64,000 bases of DNA from contig OX388350.1 in NCBI GenBank assembly GCA_947579665.1, positions 27,003,393 through 27,067,392 on the forward strand. The letters run 5' to 3'. The stretch comes from Sympetrum striolatum. Its lineage: Eukaryota > Arthropoda > Insecta > Odonata > Libellulidae. The notes beneath the pieces are model-generated. The model saw only the letters and a list, made by a program, of their open reading frames with translations, was not told the origin of the DNA and searched no databases. Below are positions 25,663 to 38,884 of the stretch, piece by piece (position 1 is the stretch's first letter; each line of letters opens with the position of its first letter). The position numbers and the translations under genes are program-made.

Positions 25663-25844
25663 CTTGTTATTTGTCGCTTTTCTTGAAACCTTAGGCTTTC
25701 AAATGATTCCATGCATAATTGGTCAAAAGCACAGCACTGAGAAGGCCAATCGACACTCATACACTCTGCCCTACTGACAGAAGAATTTTTCCAGTTTCTG
25801 CTAACGCTCTGCTGCAAGGTATTAGATTTCTCAGCCAAGTCCAT
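25663..25844 (-). CDS. possible orphan first coding exon, unknown protein
   Basis: Minus-strand frame opening with ATG at 25844 and ending at a plausible donor (ACAAG/GTAATC; GT at 25662-25661), 182 bp. Its composition is more balanced than the surroundings. It encodes MDLAEKSNTLQQSVSRNW and later SVDWPSQCCAFDQLCMESF. No known domain was recognised and no following exon was found within the next few kilobases, where the LINE remnant lies. It could equally be a chance frame or a transposon fragment. Confidence 0.25.
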
Positions 25845-28308
25845 TTCTATACTTTAAACTTGGTGTCAGTATGAAAATATATTGATAAACAAACACTTTC
25901 AATCTTCACTGTGTCTCTTTTGGTGTCAGAATCAATTATGTAAGCTCATCTACCTTATAACTAACATTTGCAAAGAAGTAAAGAGATATTGAGTTCTCTT
26001 CAGACTGAACACCCAGGCTTAGAAGGAGAGCAACATGATGAGATTAAAAAACTGAACATTTCAGCTCTCCTTTCAGTGAAGAATAGTCAACTGAAGGACA
26101 AAATCGAATTTGAGAACAGAATTACTTAAACTGTTATTAAATTAGTGAAAGATTGTTCATTTTTCACATATTAATTGTAAAATTTATTCCTTAAAATTTC
26201 AGGGGACTAGCTAGTTCCCTTGATGGTACGCCACTTTTGTCCATCATTTGCTAATATGAATATTTTACTTAAATACTGATGATGGAGTTTTTTCTTTATA
26301 GAAAAATTCATATGATACTAAAAATGATTAGTTTACCAGAACTGAAAGTTTTAAAACTTTGTGAAACTTATACATCAAAGTAATTTCTACATTACTGACA
26401 AAGTGGGTTAATTGATCTTTATTTAGATGGATTATACCTGAGAATAACTCACAAATCAAGTGATAAAGGTATTGGTTTTTAGAATACATAGTAAGTGAAA
26501 GGTTAGTGTGTATACTCTTGTGACATATAATAAACACAATTCAGATTTTTGATCCTGCTTACTTGAATCAAATTTCACCCTGGGATTTAACCTTCAAAGA
26601 ACTCAATTACATCTATCCTGACATTCTCCAAACAGTACCAGCTCTTGTCTAAATAATAATAAAAAATCCACAGAAAGGTATGGAAAATTACTGAATCATC
26701 TACAGATTTCTGTTTGATGAGGAACCATCTGTTACTTATATAATAATATAAAAAGACAATCAGTTTTATCCTCCAATTATAAGTACTTATTTAAAAGGCA
26801 ATAAGACATGAGCAACATCTATCTCAATTTGAGTATGGCAAATCTTATTATACTTGGACATATTAAATAAATATGCACAATCCTATGAGTATTTGTATAC
26901 AAATTTATTATTGACAAAGGTCATGTTCAATAAACTAGAAAATATTGGAGACTTATTCTAAGTCTAATAAAAGCTTATCAGTGACTTGTTCTTATCCTAA
27001 GGAAAAGTGTAAATACAATTTTTTGAGAGAATGTGCAAAAACATAACCCACTAAGTACAGAGTAAATTGAAAATCCATGTATTAAATATCATGAAAAGGT
27101 ATAGAGGCAAGGAATTCAATCTATCTATGAACGACAGGAAACATGCTTCACTAAAATATGTAGGTCGAAAGATTTCTCAAATCAAGTGCTACAATTGTTT
27201 CTCAATCATGGCAGCTTTTACATGAATCACTTACTTCATATGTATGTGTTCCTTTATAAATTGCAGATTCAGTGACTATGCTGACTTCCCTTAATATAAT
27301 TCCTTAAATATTTAACCCAAGGTTTTTAACCAAGGTTTTCATTAAACGGTCCTTACTGGAACAGAATAGTTGACTTCAATTATTCATAATAATGACTGAG
27401 TTTTATAATCATTACCTCAAATAATTCCCCTTTTCCCAAGACGGAAATCTCTCTGCAATTGATGGTAACATGAAATCCTATTCCAAGTGACAACTGGGGA
27501 GAAAATTATATCACATCTCTTGCCACTTACTAAGGGTATAAAGAATTGAATAAAAATTCCTATCATACCCGACTGTTTTATGATCAAAATCACTCCAATG
27601 TTTGAGCAGAAATTCTATGGAAAATTAACATGCAAAAGTCTGAAAGGATCAAGAGTCAAACTTCCACTTGCTTGGCATCCGTCTCTACAATTATGCTATC
27701 TTGCAAGTACATTCAGACATGATATTTTGGGAGATTTCAGGTACATTAAGGATATGTTGCTAAGAAAATCCAAAGGAAAAGCAGACATGAAAAAAATTGA
27801 AAGAATCAAGACTAACACAGATCTTCCACTATGTATATATACCAGCAATGTCAAAATTATTGCTTTGTTAAATTACTCGATATACCAGTCTCCTTTTATA
27901 TCAATCAATGTAATTAAATAACCCAAAGTTATGAAAGCCATATTTTTGACAATAGAATCAAGAACCTATCTACTTAGACCTTTGGATTAAATTCAACATG
28001 GTGACCTTTTGATTAAATTCAACGAACACAGTGATAGTGGTTCGTTTATGGTTTTTGCATTTTTACTTTCTTCACATAGATTTATCAGCATTTCATTGCT
28101 TGTATGTGTACTGTTTGTAAGGATGGTCCTGATTTATGTATACTGTTTTTTGGAATAAAATCATGATTAATTTAATATATTTTTTTAAATAGTTCCTCTT
28201 CTTATTTTTTGTAGATAGTAATAATTATTACTAGTAATAATATATTATAAATACAGTTACAAATAAATATTACATATTAATATCTAATATTTCTTTGTAA
28301 CTGTATAG

Positions 28309-28389
28309 TACACTCCTGGTCAAAATTAACGCAGCACCTCCCTAGCGATCCTTATGGCCGGTGCTGCGTTAATTTTGGCCAGGACTGTA
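28309..28389. mobile_element. 81-bp palindromic MITE, copy 3
   Basis: TA-bounded palindrome with arms ACTCCTGGTCAAAATTAACG and the complement of AGTCCTGGCCAAAATTAACG, core CCTCCCTAGCGATCCTTATG. Same length and core orientation as copy 2. It differs from the others by only a few substitutions, so the family was active fairly recently. Confidence 0.78.
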
Positions 28390-29073
28390 CAAAAACAAAT
28401 TTGTGTATTGCGGGGTTGCATAACCAAATTTCCTCCAGTTCAAGTTATGACTAAAATTTTGTATTAAAACTTTATTTTTCCTTTAAATTAATCAAAATAG
28501 TTTTAAAATGTTAAAATAACTGAAGATTATAAATTAACATAAAAAAGATTCAGCCACCGGCAGCAATTGGCTGAATATACAGTAGTATGGAGTGGGTTAA
28601 AGAACTCTCTCCAGTTAACCATTAATCAAGCAATCACCATAATAGTAATTTCAATACCAAATATCCCATGTATTTTCCTTGATTTTTTCTAAGGAATTAG
28701 ATTCATCTCTTAATTTTAAGATTACTTAGATGGTATAACCATGAATGGGTGAAAATCTCATCACATTTATGATTCCTCATACTTTATACATTGAAAATGC
28801 AGGACATTTTGGACCTCTAACTTCATAGTATTTGAGTAACTGTCATAATTTGCTCTTTACTGAGATTTTGAACATATTTATCATATACAAGCAATTTACC
28901 AGTATAATGCATTCAATATGAAGACTGGCTACACTGAGAAATCCAAAGTTGCTATGAGATTACTGATACATTTAAGTGAAAAACTGAACTATTGCACACA
29001 TGGTTGATGCTGCTACATACTCAAAACAAGATGTTTAACTAATACAAGACTATTTCATCTAAGTAAGAGATGG

Positions 29074-29583
29074 GAGATTATTAGAGGTGGGAACAATCGA
29101 TTGAAAACAATCGAATAATTCGGTTGTTTGCTTCAATCGAATTACTTGAATAAAGCGTTTCAATTTTTCACTCAATTCTAACCGAATGAATTTATTTGAT
29201 TGTTTTGAGTGAGTGATTCACTTATTCAGAGGAAGTGAGTAAAAAATCGAATAGATGTATTTGATTTTTCACTCATTTACTTGATATGTGTTGAAGAGGA
29301 GAGGATGGAAGTGGCACGTAACGTGATCCCATTTAGGGAAGTCTGGCAGGGATATGTGATGCTGATGAAATATGAATATAGATATCATATATACGTGTAT
29401 GTATGTATATCTGATCCGATATCCCGGCAGCCAGGTGTTACTGCCCCTGACCAGCTATTGCGTCCTGTCCAGCCTACGAAAGCGAGTGAATTAATTTGAA
29501 TGAAAGCAATCGAATAAATGCCAAAACAATCTAATAACTATTTGATTGTTTTTTCAATCGTTTGTCCCATCTCTAGAGATTAT
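29074..29583. mobile_element. nonautonomous hAT element with 8-bp target duplication
   Basis: The element spans 29082-29575 (494 bp). Its ends are inverted: TAGAGGTGGGAACAATCGAT on the left and the complement of TAGAGATGGGACAAACGATT on the right, continuing with ATTGAAAACAATCGAATA-type sequence. The exact 8-bp direct repeat GAGATTAT flanks it at 29074-29081 and 29576-29583. TAGAGRTGGG ends and an 8-bp duplication are hallmarks of hAT transposons. The interior carries no transposase; the 72-codon frame inside is not recognisable. Confidence 0.88.
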
Positions 29584-31030
29584 TCTGCAATTGTCTGGCT
29601 CTTGTTAAGAAATCATTAGTACACCTTCATTGCATGGAGGTTTTAAGCATTGTAAAGAAATTTCATCATGATTATCTATAATTCAAAGAATGCCAAGAGA
29701 TATTCATTTAATTCAGATTTTAGATGCAAGTGGTCTCAATTTTGACCAAGTGGAATATTACTGAGTGTCTGAACGACCCACTTTTTGCTATTCATATCTC
29801 AAAAGAAGGAAACCTGAAGATCATCAATAAAGTTCATCCTTAGAAAACTTTTGAGAACAAGTAAAAACAAGGATCTGAGGCACACACTGTCTTAAAAACA
29901 TTAATCCTGCAATCCTATAAAGTAAAAATTTATACTGAGCATTAGGTTATGATTTTCATTTTACTTGCATAGAATCACTTCATTTAAATCGTCTTACTAT
30001 CTATGTATACTTGCTTTGAGCACTGCCCATCCACTGCCAGCATAAGTCTTGCTCAAAGAAAGAACCTTTTGCCAAGTTGGTAATTTCACATACAAGGAAA
30101 AATGGATTAAGGAATTGATTGAAGATCAACAGCTGTTCATCATTTATCATTCTATGCAATTCTATGCAAGCATCCATACTATACTAATAACAAAAGTAAT
30201 TGTGGACTCTAATTAACATACTCCTGATACTTCTCAAAAATCTTTGGATGAAATTCAAATGGTATGAAAATATGAATCCTCATGATTTTATTCAAATACA
30301 TATAATATATCTTATTATTCTTAAGATCATGGCCAATGAAGTTCCAACATTAACGGGTTACGCAATTATTATAAGCCATCATTAATTCTCTTTAATAATC
30401 TGAATGAATAGTTGAACATCTTGAAAAGGTTATTAGTTTTCATAACTTGAAATTGTAATAAATAAAGACATACATTAAAGCTACTTTTGTGAGAAGAATT
30501 CTCAATTTTGACACATGACATATGACACACATGCATTGAAAGTTGACTGGGTTTTGCTGAAAAATGCTAAGTTATTATTTCCATGGATAGATATTTTGTT
30601 AATAAATTATTTTTTCAATTACTCACCCTAGTAAAATGGATTTGAAACAAATACGTTCGTATTTCTAGATCATAGTTGACCTTTTTTCTGCCGAATATTT
30701 TAAATTTAATATTTTATACATTAAAACTGTTTCTCCTCGCAACTATAACTATTCTGTTCCATCACCGATGCATCAATGTTTGCTATTCTCAAAAACATTA
30801 TATTTTTCGCTATTAATCTTCGTATTGGAATGCTAAGATATTTCCAAGTCGGCAGCGCGATTTTTCGGGGGAAAACAGTGAGTAGTTAAAGAAATCAGAA
30901 CTTTCACAGCGTGAAATATAAAGGCGTAAAACGATGAAGGGCCAGTGCCGGAGTAGAGACGCCTTATCTTTACGATATAGGTTAGTATGCGAATGTATTT
31001 CGTTGATACGAATTAGAAATTGTGGAAGAA
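29584..31030. other. no recognisable gene
   Basis: AT-rich, no gene or repeat recognised. The composition becomes less AT-rich after about 30,800. Confidence 0.4.
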
Positions 31031-31128
31031 ACTTCCGGTGGAGTTTCAAGCCCTCGAATCTCAGAAGTATCCGCGTTGGATTTGCACCCACGACCCTCAG
31101 GACACGCCGCCTGAAGGTGACTTGCTAA
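31030..31128 (-). repeat. tRNA-derived SINE-like head
   Basis: On the minus strand the sequence reads ACTGAGTTAGCAAGTCACC, then CCTGAGGGTCGTGGGTGCAA ATCC. GGGTCGTGGGTGCAAATCC resembles an RNA polymerase III B box with its tRNA context and TTAGCAAGTCACC a weak A box, spaced as in tRNA-derived SINEs. No tRNA cloverleaf is preserved. The 64-codon frame over this region is spurious. Confidence 0.4.
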
Positions 31129-32326
31129 CTCAGTCTAAATTCAGAGAGATATTACTGAAATGATTCATTCGTCCCAGCTTGGCTTATGCCGGCTCTCAAA
31201 GTCGCACTTCCCTCCAGTCCTACTGTTCGAATAACTGTCGCTGCTAAAGGATGACTCTTTTTTCAATCTCATTCAACGAAACAATTTTCTTTTCCATTTA
31301 TTAACATATATTCCCACGAGTTTTTAACTGCGCGAGCTAAAATTGCAAACCAATCGGTGACATTTGTTTTAAAGGCATATTTGATCACCTTCATGTAAAA
31401 TTCAGTGTTTATCTCACGCTTTAATGTTTGCATATTTATAATTTCCAACATCCCCTTCTCGATTAAAGTATTTGTTACTCACGTTCATTGACATTCTTTA
31501 CTGTTAGATATTTACAGTGTGAACAAATAATAATAATGATGAAAGGATATCAGAAAGTGCTTATTCGGGACTCTTTCCCGAAACCGGGAAATCTTCTTTT
31601 ACTTTAATTCCTTACACATATCTAATAACAAAGATATGACGCCAATGTCCGTCACTTCGCCAAATAAAATGAAAGCACATTTTCATCTTTTTAAAAATTC
31701 CTTAGGTAATAATTCAACCGCCGCTCTCAGCGAGTGATTTAGTAAGAAAGCAGTAAAATCGTCCCTTCGAGGGACATTGTTTTGCCAACGAGCAGGAAGC
31801 AATCAGACCTTATTGAGAAGGAAAATAATCCTGCTTTACCGTGCTAAAATTTTAAATCTCTTGCCTCCGTGGTCCCTCGCGTCGTCGGCAAATTGCTTTC
31901 AATGAGAACTTTCGCACGTGTGACGGTCGCTCTTTGGGAGGATCGGCGTCCCGGTTAGGCTTATCGGGGGTTCGCCCCCACCACCTCCTTGGATATGCCA
32001 ATGCCAGCGTCTGCAAGAGCAAACCACCGATGTATCTTGTAAAAGCAGACGGTGGTCCATCCACATCGGACTTCTCGGGGAGCTATAGCTGTTCCCAGAG
32101 CTATGAAGCATTATAACAGAGGTAAATAACACTTTTTTATAAAACATCCCACCGGTTCCCCACTATTATATTTTCAACATACAAAGAAAATGTGTTGTTT
32201 ATTTTGTTGATATTTTTTCCATGCCAAAGAAGTGTTCTTTTTTTGTTTAAAATCGATTCATAAAGTTGCTCTGCATAAAAATGGACAATTTCTCATAGAA
32301 ATAGTATTGATTTCTATACCAAAAAT
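31129..32326. other. no recognisable gene
   Basis: Mixed composition. A GC-richer patch at 31860-32110 has open frames on both strands, but none shows a domain or exon borders that I recognise. It may be a transposon fragment of unknown type. Confidence 0.35.
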
Positions 32327-33340
32327 CTGATGTGGCCAGCACATGACTTTCTCCATACATAATATGCAAATATTTATCTACGACAGTATTTTCGAACTCT
32401 ATATTCAATCTAAACTTGATAGATAAGAGATTAATTTATATCATATTATCTTTTACGTCACAAGCGTTATAAATAATGTTTTTCGGGACATGTTCGACGA
32501 AAAATGATGAAATTGGCCTTTCGCCCATAGCGCCCACAAAGTACATAATCAGCAACTTCCGGGTTATCAGTATTTTATGAATAACTCCTAAACAATCAGT
32601 TATACAAAAATATTTTTCATACAAAAGTTATAGTAAATTAAATTTTCAAAAACTTTTATTAATAATAGTATATACCTAAATACCAGATTAATGGAAATAT
32701 TTTGCAAAAACGGAAACGAGCTTCGAAAAGTAAAGCTCAATTTCCGGTTAACCGATTTACTCCAAAAACTAATTAACTCTAACGACACCACCCAAAGTAC
32801 TATATATGATATTTACTGTTAATACGACAAAGAGTTTTCATGTTAGAGCGCCCACAAAGTACATAATCAGCTACTTCCGGTTTATCAGTATTTCACGAAT
32901 AACTCCTAAACAATCAGTGATACAAAAATATGTTAAATACAAAAATTATAGTAAATTACATTTTCTAAAACTTTTAATATTAATAAAATATACCTAAATA
33001 TCATATTTATGGAGATATATTGCAAAAACGGAAATTTGCATGGAAGAATAAAGCTCAACTTCCGGTGAACCGATTTACTCCAAAATCTAATCAACTCTGA
33101 CAGCATCTAACTCAATTCTATATATGAAGTTTGGTATTGATACGACTAATAGTTTTTACGTTAGAGCGCCCACAAGCACACACACACATACAGACACACA
33201 CACATACGCGCAGACATCATTCCGAAAACGGTCAAAACGTGTTCTAGGGACCCCAAAACATGTATTTCCGTTGAAATCACGAAGTCGATTTTTTTTATGA
33301 AAACAATATCTACTTTCTTTATACTACGTACATGGATAAA
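32327..33340 (+). repeat. AC-microsatellite element, copy E
   Basis: Plus-strand copy with two internal subunits and an AC tract at about 33177-33210. Its right end is more diverged than in other copies (TACTTTCTTTATACTACGTACATGGA), so it is probably older. It forms an inverted pair with copy F, about 245 bp away. Confidence 0.72.
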
Positions 33341-33584
33341 TTAATAAAAAGATACAATTCAGAGATTTAAAATGAGTACATATAATTTACTGTAGTATGC
33401 CTGAAAATTTTTGAGAAACAGGAGTCCGACTGACAGAGCAAGCGCCAAATTCCGAACTTTTTTGCAAACTTTGTGAGTCCACCATTTCGTAACTATTAAA
33501 ATCATTAAATTTTCGATATTGTTTCTATTGTTGCAAACAACATTTTGATAAATTTTGATAAGGATCCGAAAGTGTGATGTTTTT

Positions 33585-33713
33585 ACTTTCTCCATATACG
33601 AAGTATAGAGAAAGTATTGTTTTCATGAAAAAATTCGACTTCGAGATTTCAACGGAAATACATGTTTTGGGGTCCCTAGAACACGTTTTGACCATTTTCG
33701 GAATGATGTCTGT

Positions 33714-33749
<36 letters not shown>

Positions 33750-34631
33750 GTGTGTGTGTGTATGTGTGTGTGTGATAGTGGGCGCTCGAACGTGAAAACT
33801 ATTAGTCGTATCAATACCAAACTTCATATATAGTACTGTGGTGTGTGCTGTCAGAGTTAATAAGTTTTTGGAGTAAATCGATCAACCGGAAGTCGAGCTT
33901 TATTCATTAAAGCTCATTTCCGGTTTTCAAAATATCTCCATAAATATGATATATAGGTATATTGTATACCTTATAAAAGTTTTAGATAATATGTTTTACT
34001 ATAACTTTTTTATTTAACATATATTTGTATCACCGGTTGATTAGGAGTTGTTCGTGAAATACTGATAAACCGGAAGAAGATGATTATGTACTTTGTGGGC
34101 GCTCTAACATGAAAACTATTTGTTGTATTAACACCAAATTTCATATATAGTACTTTTATTACAGTCTTTAGAGCTGATTAGTTTTTGGAGTGAACCGGTT
34201 AACCGGAAGTTGAGCTTCATTCTTCAAAGCTCATTTCCGGTTTTCAAAATATCTCCATAAATATGATATTTAGGTATATACTATTATTTATAAATGTTTT
34301 AGAAAATGTAATTTACTATAACTTTTGTATGAAACATATTTTTGTATCATTGATTTTTTAGGAGTTATTCATGAAATACTGATAAACTGGAAGTTGCTGA
34401 CTATGTACTTTGCGGGCGCTCTGGGCTCTATGGGCGAACGGCCAAATTCATCGTTTTTCATCGAGCATGTCCCGAAAAAAATTATTTATAATGTTTGTGA
34501 CGTAAAAGATAATAATATATGAATTAATCACTCATCTTCCAAGTTTAGATGGAATATAGAGTTCGAAATTACTGTAGTAGATAAATATTTACATCTTATG
34601 TATGGAGAAAGTCATGTGCTGGCCACATCAG
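33585..34631 (-). repeat. AC-microsatellite element, copy F (inverted)
   Basis: Minus-strand copy. It starts on the plus strand with the complement of the right end (ACTTTCTCCATATACGAAG), has a TG tract at about 33712-33775, two subunits, and ends with GGCCACATCAG. Confidence 0.75.
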
Positions 34632-37600
34632 ATTTTTTCGTTTTCGGTTTGGCGTATTATTATTAAAACGAAGAAGAGTGGCCAAGCTTTCGCATGCTTA
34701 ACTTTCACGCGCATGATGTAGAATTAACGGTGATATATAACTACTTATCAAGTCGTTGCTGATTTTCCCTTACCCTGACCAACCCCTCAAATGTTCCCTC
34801 TCTCCTTCACTTATTTCCCATATTGCGACATCGGCCCGGTTAACGCGAATGAACTCTTATTGAAATTCTTGATACTGTTATAAAATCGTTCTACACGTGA
34901 CATAAGCTCCACGAGCTATTCTTCTCGAGCGTAATCGATTTAACAATGATAACAGAACGCTCGCAGGCAGGCCCGTTCTTATAATTATGGGGGCCCTACG
35001 CAACATTATTGTATGGGGCCCTATAGACCCCAGTGCAATGATTGCACCGTTCCAATGACAGTTAAATTCGTTACATGTGAGGCTAGCGACATATAACGTA
35101 AAAATATCATATTATGGTACGGGAATTGAGTTTATTATGCTTTTAATTTTATTTATTTAATAAAAATTTTTATTATTTAAATGTTTTTGTCCTTTTTGTG
35201 GCTTGGCGGCGTGGCCCCTAAGTAGACGGGGCCCTACGCGACCGCGTATGCCTAAAAACGGCTGCCGATTCCGATGCCGAATACCGATTCTTATCTTCGC
35301 ATAACCTTAATACGCAAGAATGGGCTTCCAGCAGCGGCGAACTTTCATCAATACTCGTTAGATAATTGAATGGCAACTATGGAAAGGAAAGGGAAATCAA
35401 ATATACTCACGTTTGTGCTGAGTAGCTTCCAGTGCGAGGTTGAGTCACGGCTAAGGTCCAGCCGAGTTGTCTTACGGAGATAAGCAGCAGCAGTGCGACG
35501 CGAAGATACAACAACGTCTTTGATTAGAGAAGGAAAAAGTGAAAGTCCGGCAGTAGTATTTTGTAGTTTCCAGAACCACTTGTCTTCTACGAACGACTAT
35601 TTTATGAATCATGTTGCTTACATCATAACACGAAGGTATTTGGAGACAGCGATTCTACGCCGAGGCAGATTCCACGCTCAACCTCAACACGATTCTCATA
35701 AAATTTGGAAAGGTTAATATCTTTCCTCGGCTGCTCGACCTACTCCAGCATAATTGACCCGTTTGTGGAGGACAATGACCCGATTCCCGTAATGTAATCC
35801 AAGCGGATTAACAGATCAGTTTTCGTGTACTATAAACTTATGTGTTCTTAACTGATATGTACTTAACTTACTATATACTTATAATAGAAAGTAATTTTCC
35901 ACGTGCGATGCGCATCTTACTATAAGCGAAGGCCCATTATGCCCGAAAATGATCAACAGTATTTTCGGAGCACTTATTAAAAACATTTCCAAGGTATTTT
36001 CAAAGAAACTTGTAACTGTAGATATTGCATGGGTAAAGCAAGAAATAGAATGGGTAACAGGTCGAAGCATTTAAAATACTCCAAAACGAAGTAAGTGCCC
36101 GTTAATTACATGTTGAGATTGAGCGTCTTTACTACGTAGCTTTCCGCGACGCCGGTTGCTTCAACTCCGCGCGATTTTTCGGATTCCACTGTGAGGTTTC
36201 TTCTTCATGACGACAGTCGATTACAGGTCGAAGCTTTTCAACTTCGACCTGAAGACACCCGCAGGAATGCTGGGGACACCGTCGTCTAGAAATAAAAGCA
36301 CTACTGCGAAACAAGAAAAAACAGGCAAAATGCAGTGAGTGCCTTAATTCGGTTCTCTCTTTTGAAGATAGTCGACGAGGAAAGGCACGAGTCCTGCAAA
36401 TAAAGGAAAGATATTGTTAACCATGAAAATATCAATATAGCTATTAATTTTAAGTACTGAGGGTTAAACGGAATGCAATCAGAGGTAATAAGATCATTGA
36501 AATTTTAAGTACGTTAGTCCTCATCATGCATAATCAATATAAAGGCTTTCTCTTTGAAAAGTATCCCCTGAATTAGTCTCGTTTTAATATACCGGAAGTC
36601 TGAAAATGTAAATTCATAACCACTATTGGTTATCACATTCGAGATGGAAAAATGAATCTCCGACTCGCAACAATTCATTTCGCCACAGAAATTAATCAAT
36701 CCCTCATTAAACCGTTAACGAACGGAACAACCGGAGCCCCGTCTTTCTCTGCCATGAGCGAGTAACAGGAAAAGATAGCCATCGAGGGATAAACGTTGCC
36801 CTCAGTTAAATGCATCTCCGAAAACGTACTCAAATGCTAACTCCAAATGGAAAAATTCTTCTCGATTATCGATTAGGAGCGATACTAAATATTTACCTAT
36901 TCCGATGCTTCTGTAAACTTCCGAATCCAGTTAAGATGCAAAAACTTGCTAGTTTCAGGTATTTTCGGTGCGAAAAAAAAACAATACGCAAGCATTGTTA
37001 ACAAACAGTACGCAAGAAACAGTATTCTTTATTTCTTCCGTACACCTAGATTTTAGTCTTGTTAAAATTTATGGCTGTACGAAATTATATTTTAGAACAT
37101 TTGTAAACGTATCTTAGGATAATTTTTTATTATGACCTCACTAAGTGGTATTTAAGCGTGTCGTGTAACTGACCTCCAATGGGCAAGATTTTTCAAGTGC
37201 TGAAAGATAACCTTTGGGCATTTTGAACCTAAGACACCACAAAGAAGGACCAAAATACTCTAATGAGCGCAAACAGAATATAACACAATATACCAGATAT
37301 AAGTAAAACTCCGGCCAAAGTTACAGGTTTAAAAAGATAATACATATAATATAATTAATATAATTATTGATTATATATAATAATTGATATAATAAATAAT
37401 AAGATAAGATTTTTCTGGAAACTATCGCGTAAAAGAAATTCGTGCTAAACGACTGTTTGGTCATCACGATAATGCATTCCTTCAGTATAAATTAAATTAA
37501 TAAATTATTAAAAATGCTTAATAAAGAATACGTTTCGTCGTTTCTATAGTGATTTACTGCACTCGAAGCTCGATTAAGTGGGTGTGAATATCTTAAATCG

Positions 37601-38864
37601 AAAACGAACGAATTTAAATTCATGCTAAAGCGGAAAATTTGCGAAAATTATGAATATAATTTATTGCTACTCACGTTATTGCGAATATCGTGTAAACTGA
37701 ACTAAAGCCAACCGGGGTTACGTGTATTAGCACCAGACTAAAATCGGATCGGATATTTCCAGTATTCTGAGCAAGATGTGGTTGGAACACGTTCTCGAAA
37801 ATAAGGAATTGAATCGAGCCAGAATTAGTACACCAACAGCCTCCGTCCTCCGGTCTCTCTACGCTGTCCCGGCGTCGATCCCACCGTCGCACAGTGGTCC
37901 GAAATAGAAAAAAGCCGGACAAAAGTCCAAAATTGCTTTTTTTGAGATACAAACTTGAAACCCTGCATACATACAGCCAAATAATTGCTGATCATGGAAC
38001 GGTAAGTCATTTTCCATAAATCGTATGCGTAACTTAGATACGGAGGGTCAAACATGACTAAATTTCCAAAAACACGCCCGATTTTATTTTTCCTCGAAAA
38101 TCTTATAAGTTAAGCTAATAGTGGACTTGTAGAAGGAATTTAGTGGAATAAAAAACGTTATATTCGAACAAGATGGTACTTTATCTATACTATCCATCAG
38201 TTTCAAGGATATTGGTCAATATTTGTGTGGTGTTCCATCGCAAAATGTCGGACGCTTTTTTCAGACAAAAGTAGTCGATATCGTTTGTTTAAAATATATG
38301 TGCAGCGGGAAATTACACCAGAGTTTTGGGTGGAGATAGTTTAAGAATATCCAGCAGAGATATTTTATGAACGTTGCCGACCACGAAAATAAACGCGATT
38401 TTTCGATCGCGCTGCACGATCCAGGTCCACGCGGCTGGGCCTGGAAATACGGCGGCTTCGTTGGATTGTTTTGGTTTTTTCGGCCTCAACTCTTTAAAAT
38501 CGCAGTTTTTAAGCTAAATATGCAGTCACTATCACTGTCACTGTTCAGAAATTTCATATCGAAGATATGAAGAGGATATTTGATCGTGCGAATGAGTCAA
38601 TGAATGCGGTACTCTGGTAAATACGCTTTGGTCTGGATACTAATACTAATTAATTATTTTTAAATTATTATCACGATGAATCAAAATATTCAAATTGTGA
38701 GGTGGGCGTGGGAGAAGGAGAATTCGACCAATCAGATTGCAGTATGTTTGTTCAAAGCTTACGCAACGTTGCCAGTTATGTGACTGTAATACAGGAATCC
38801 AAAACAATTCAATTGAGGCTCCTGAAATGGTTAAGGAGAAAGCGGATCCTGTATTCAGAATATT
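34632..38864. other. no recognisable gene; one GGGCCC-rich repeat
   Basis: No gene recognised. At 34970-35275 the sequence holds GGGGGCCCTACGC and GGGGCCCTACGC motifs in the same and inverted orientations, suggesting a decayed nonautonomous transposon of undetermined class. The open frames at 35493-35717 (+), 36132-36314 (-) and 37671-38055 (-) have no domain or splice context I can support. Confidence 0.35.
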
Positions 38865-38884
38865 ACATAAAGAAACAGAGGAGA

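Larger units (their letters stand above)
24691..28308. other. AT-rich DNA without recognised gene
   Basis: Low-complexity AT-rich sequence. Only two weak items stand out and are listed separately (25130-25240 and 25663-25844). The 113-codon frame at 27580-27921 is AT-driven and has no recognisable domain. Confidence 0.45.

Noticed and set aside
34970..35275. hAT-like element with CAGGCCCG and GGGCCCTACGC ends
   Set aside because: Candidate ends are poorly matched and no 8-bp duplication is present; kept only as an unclassified repeat.
37883..38280. CACAGTGGTCCG start resembling a Transib/Chapaev-type end
   Set aside because: No matching inverted end or target duplication found within the next kilobases.
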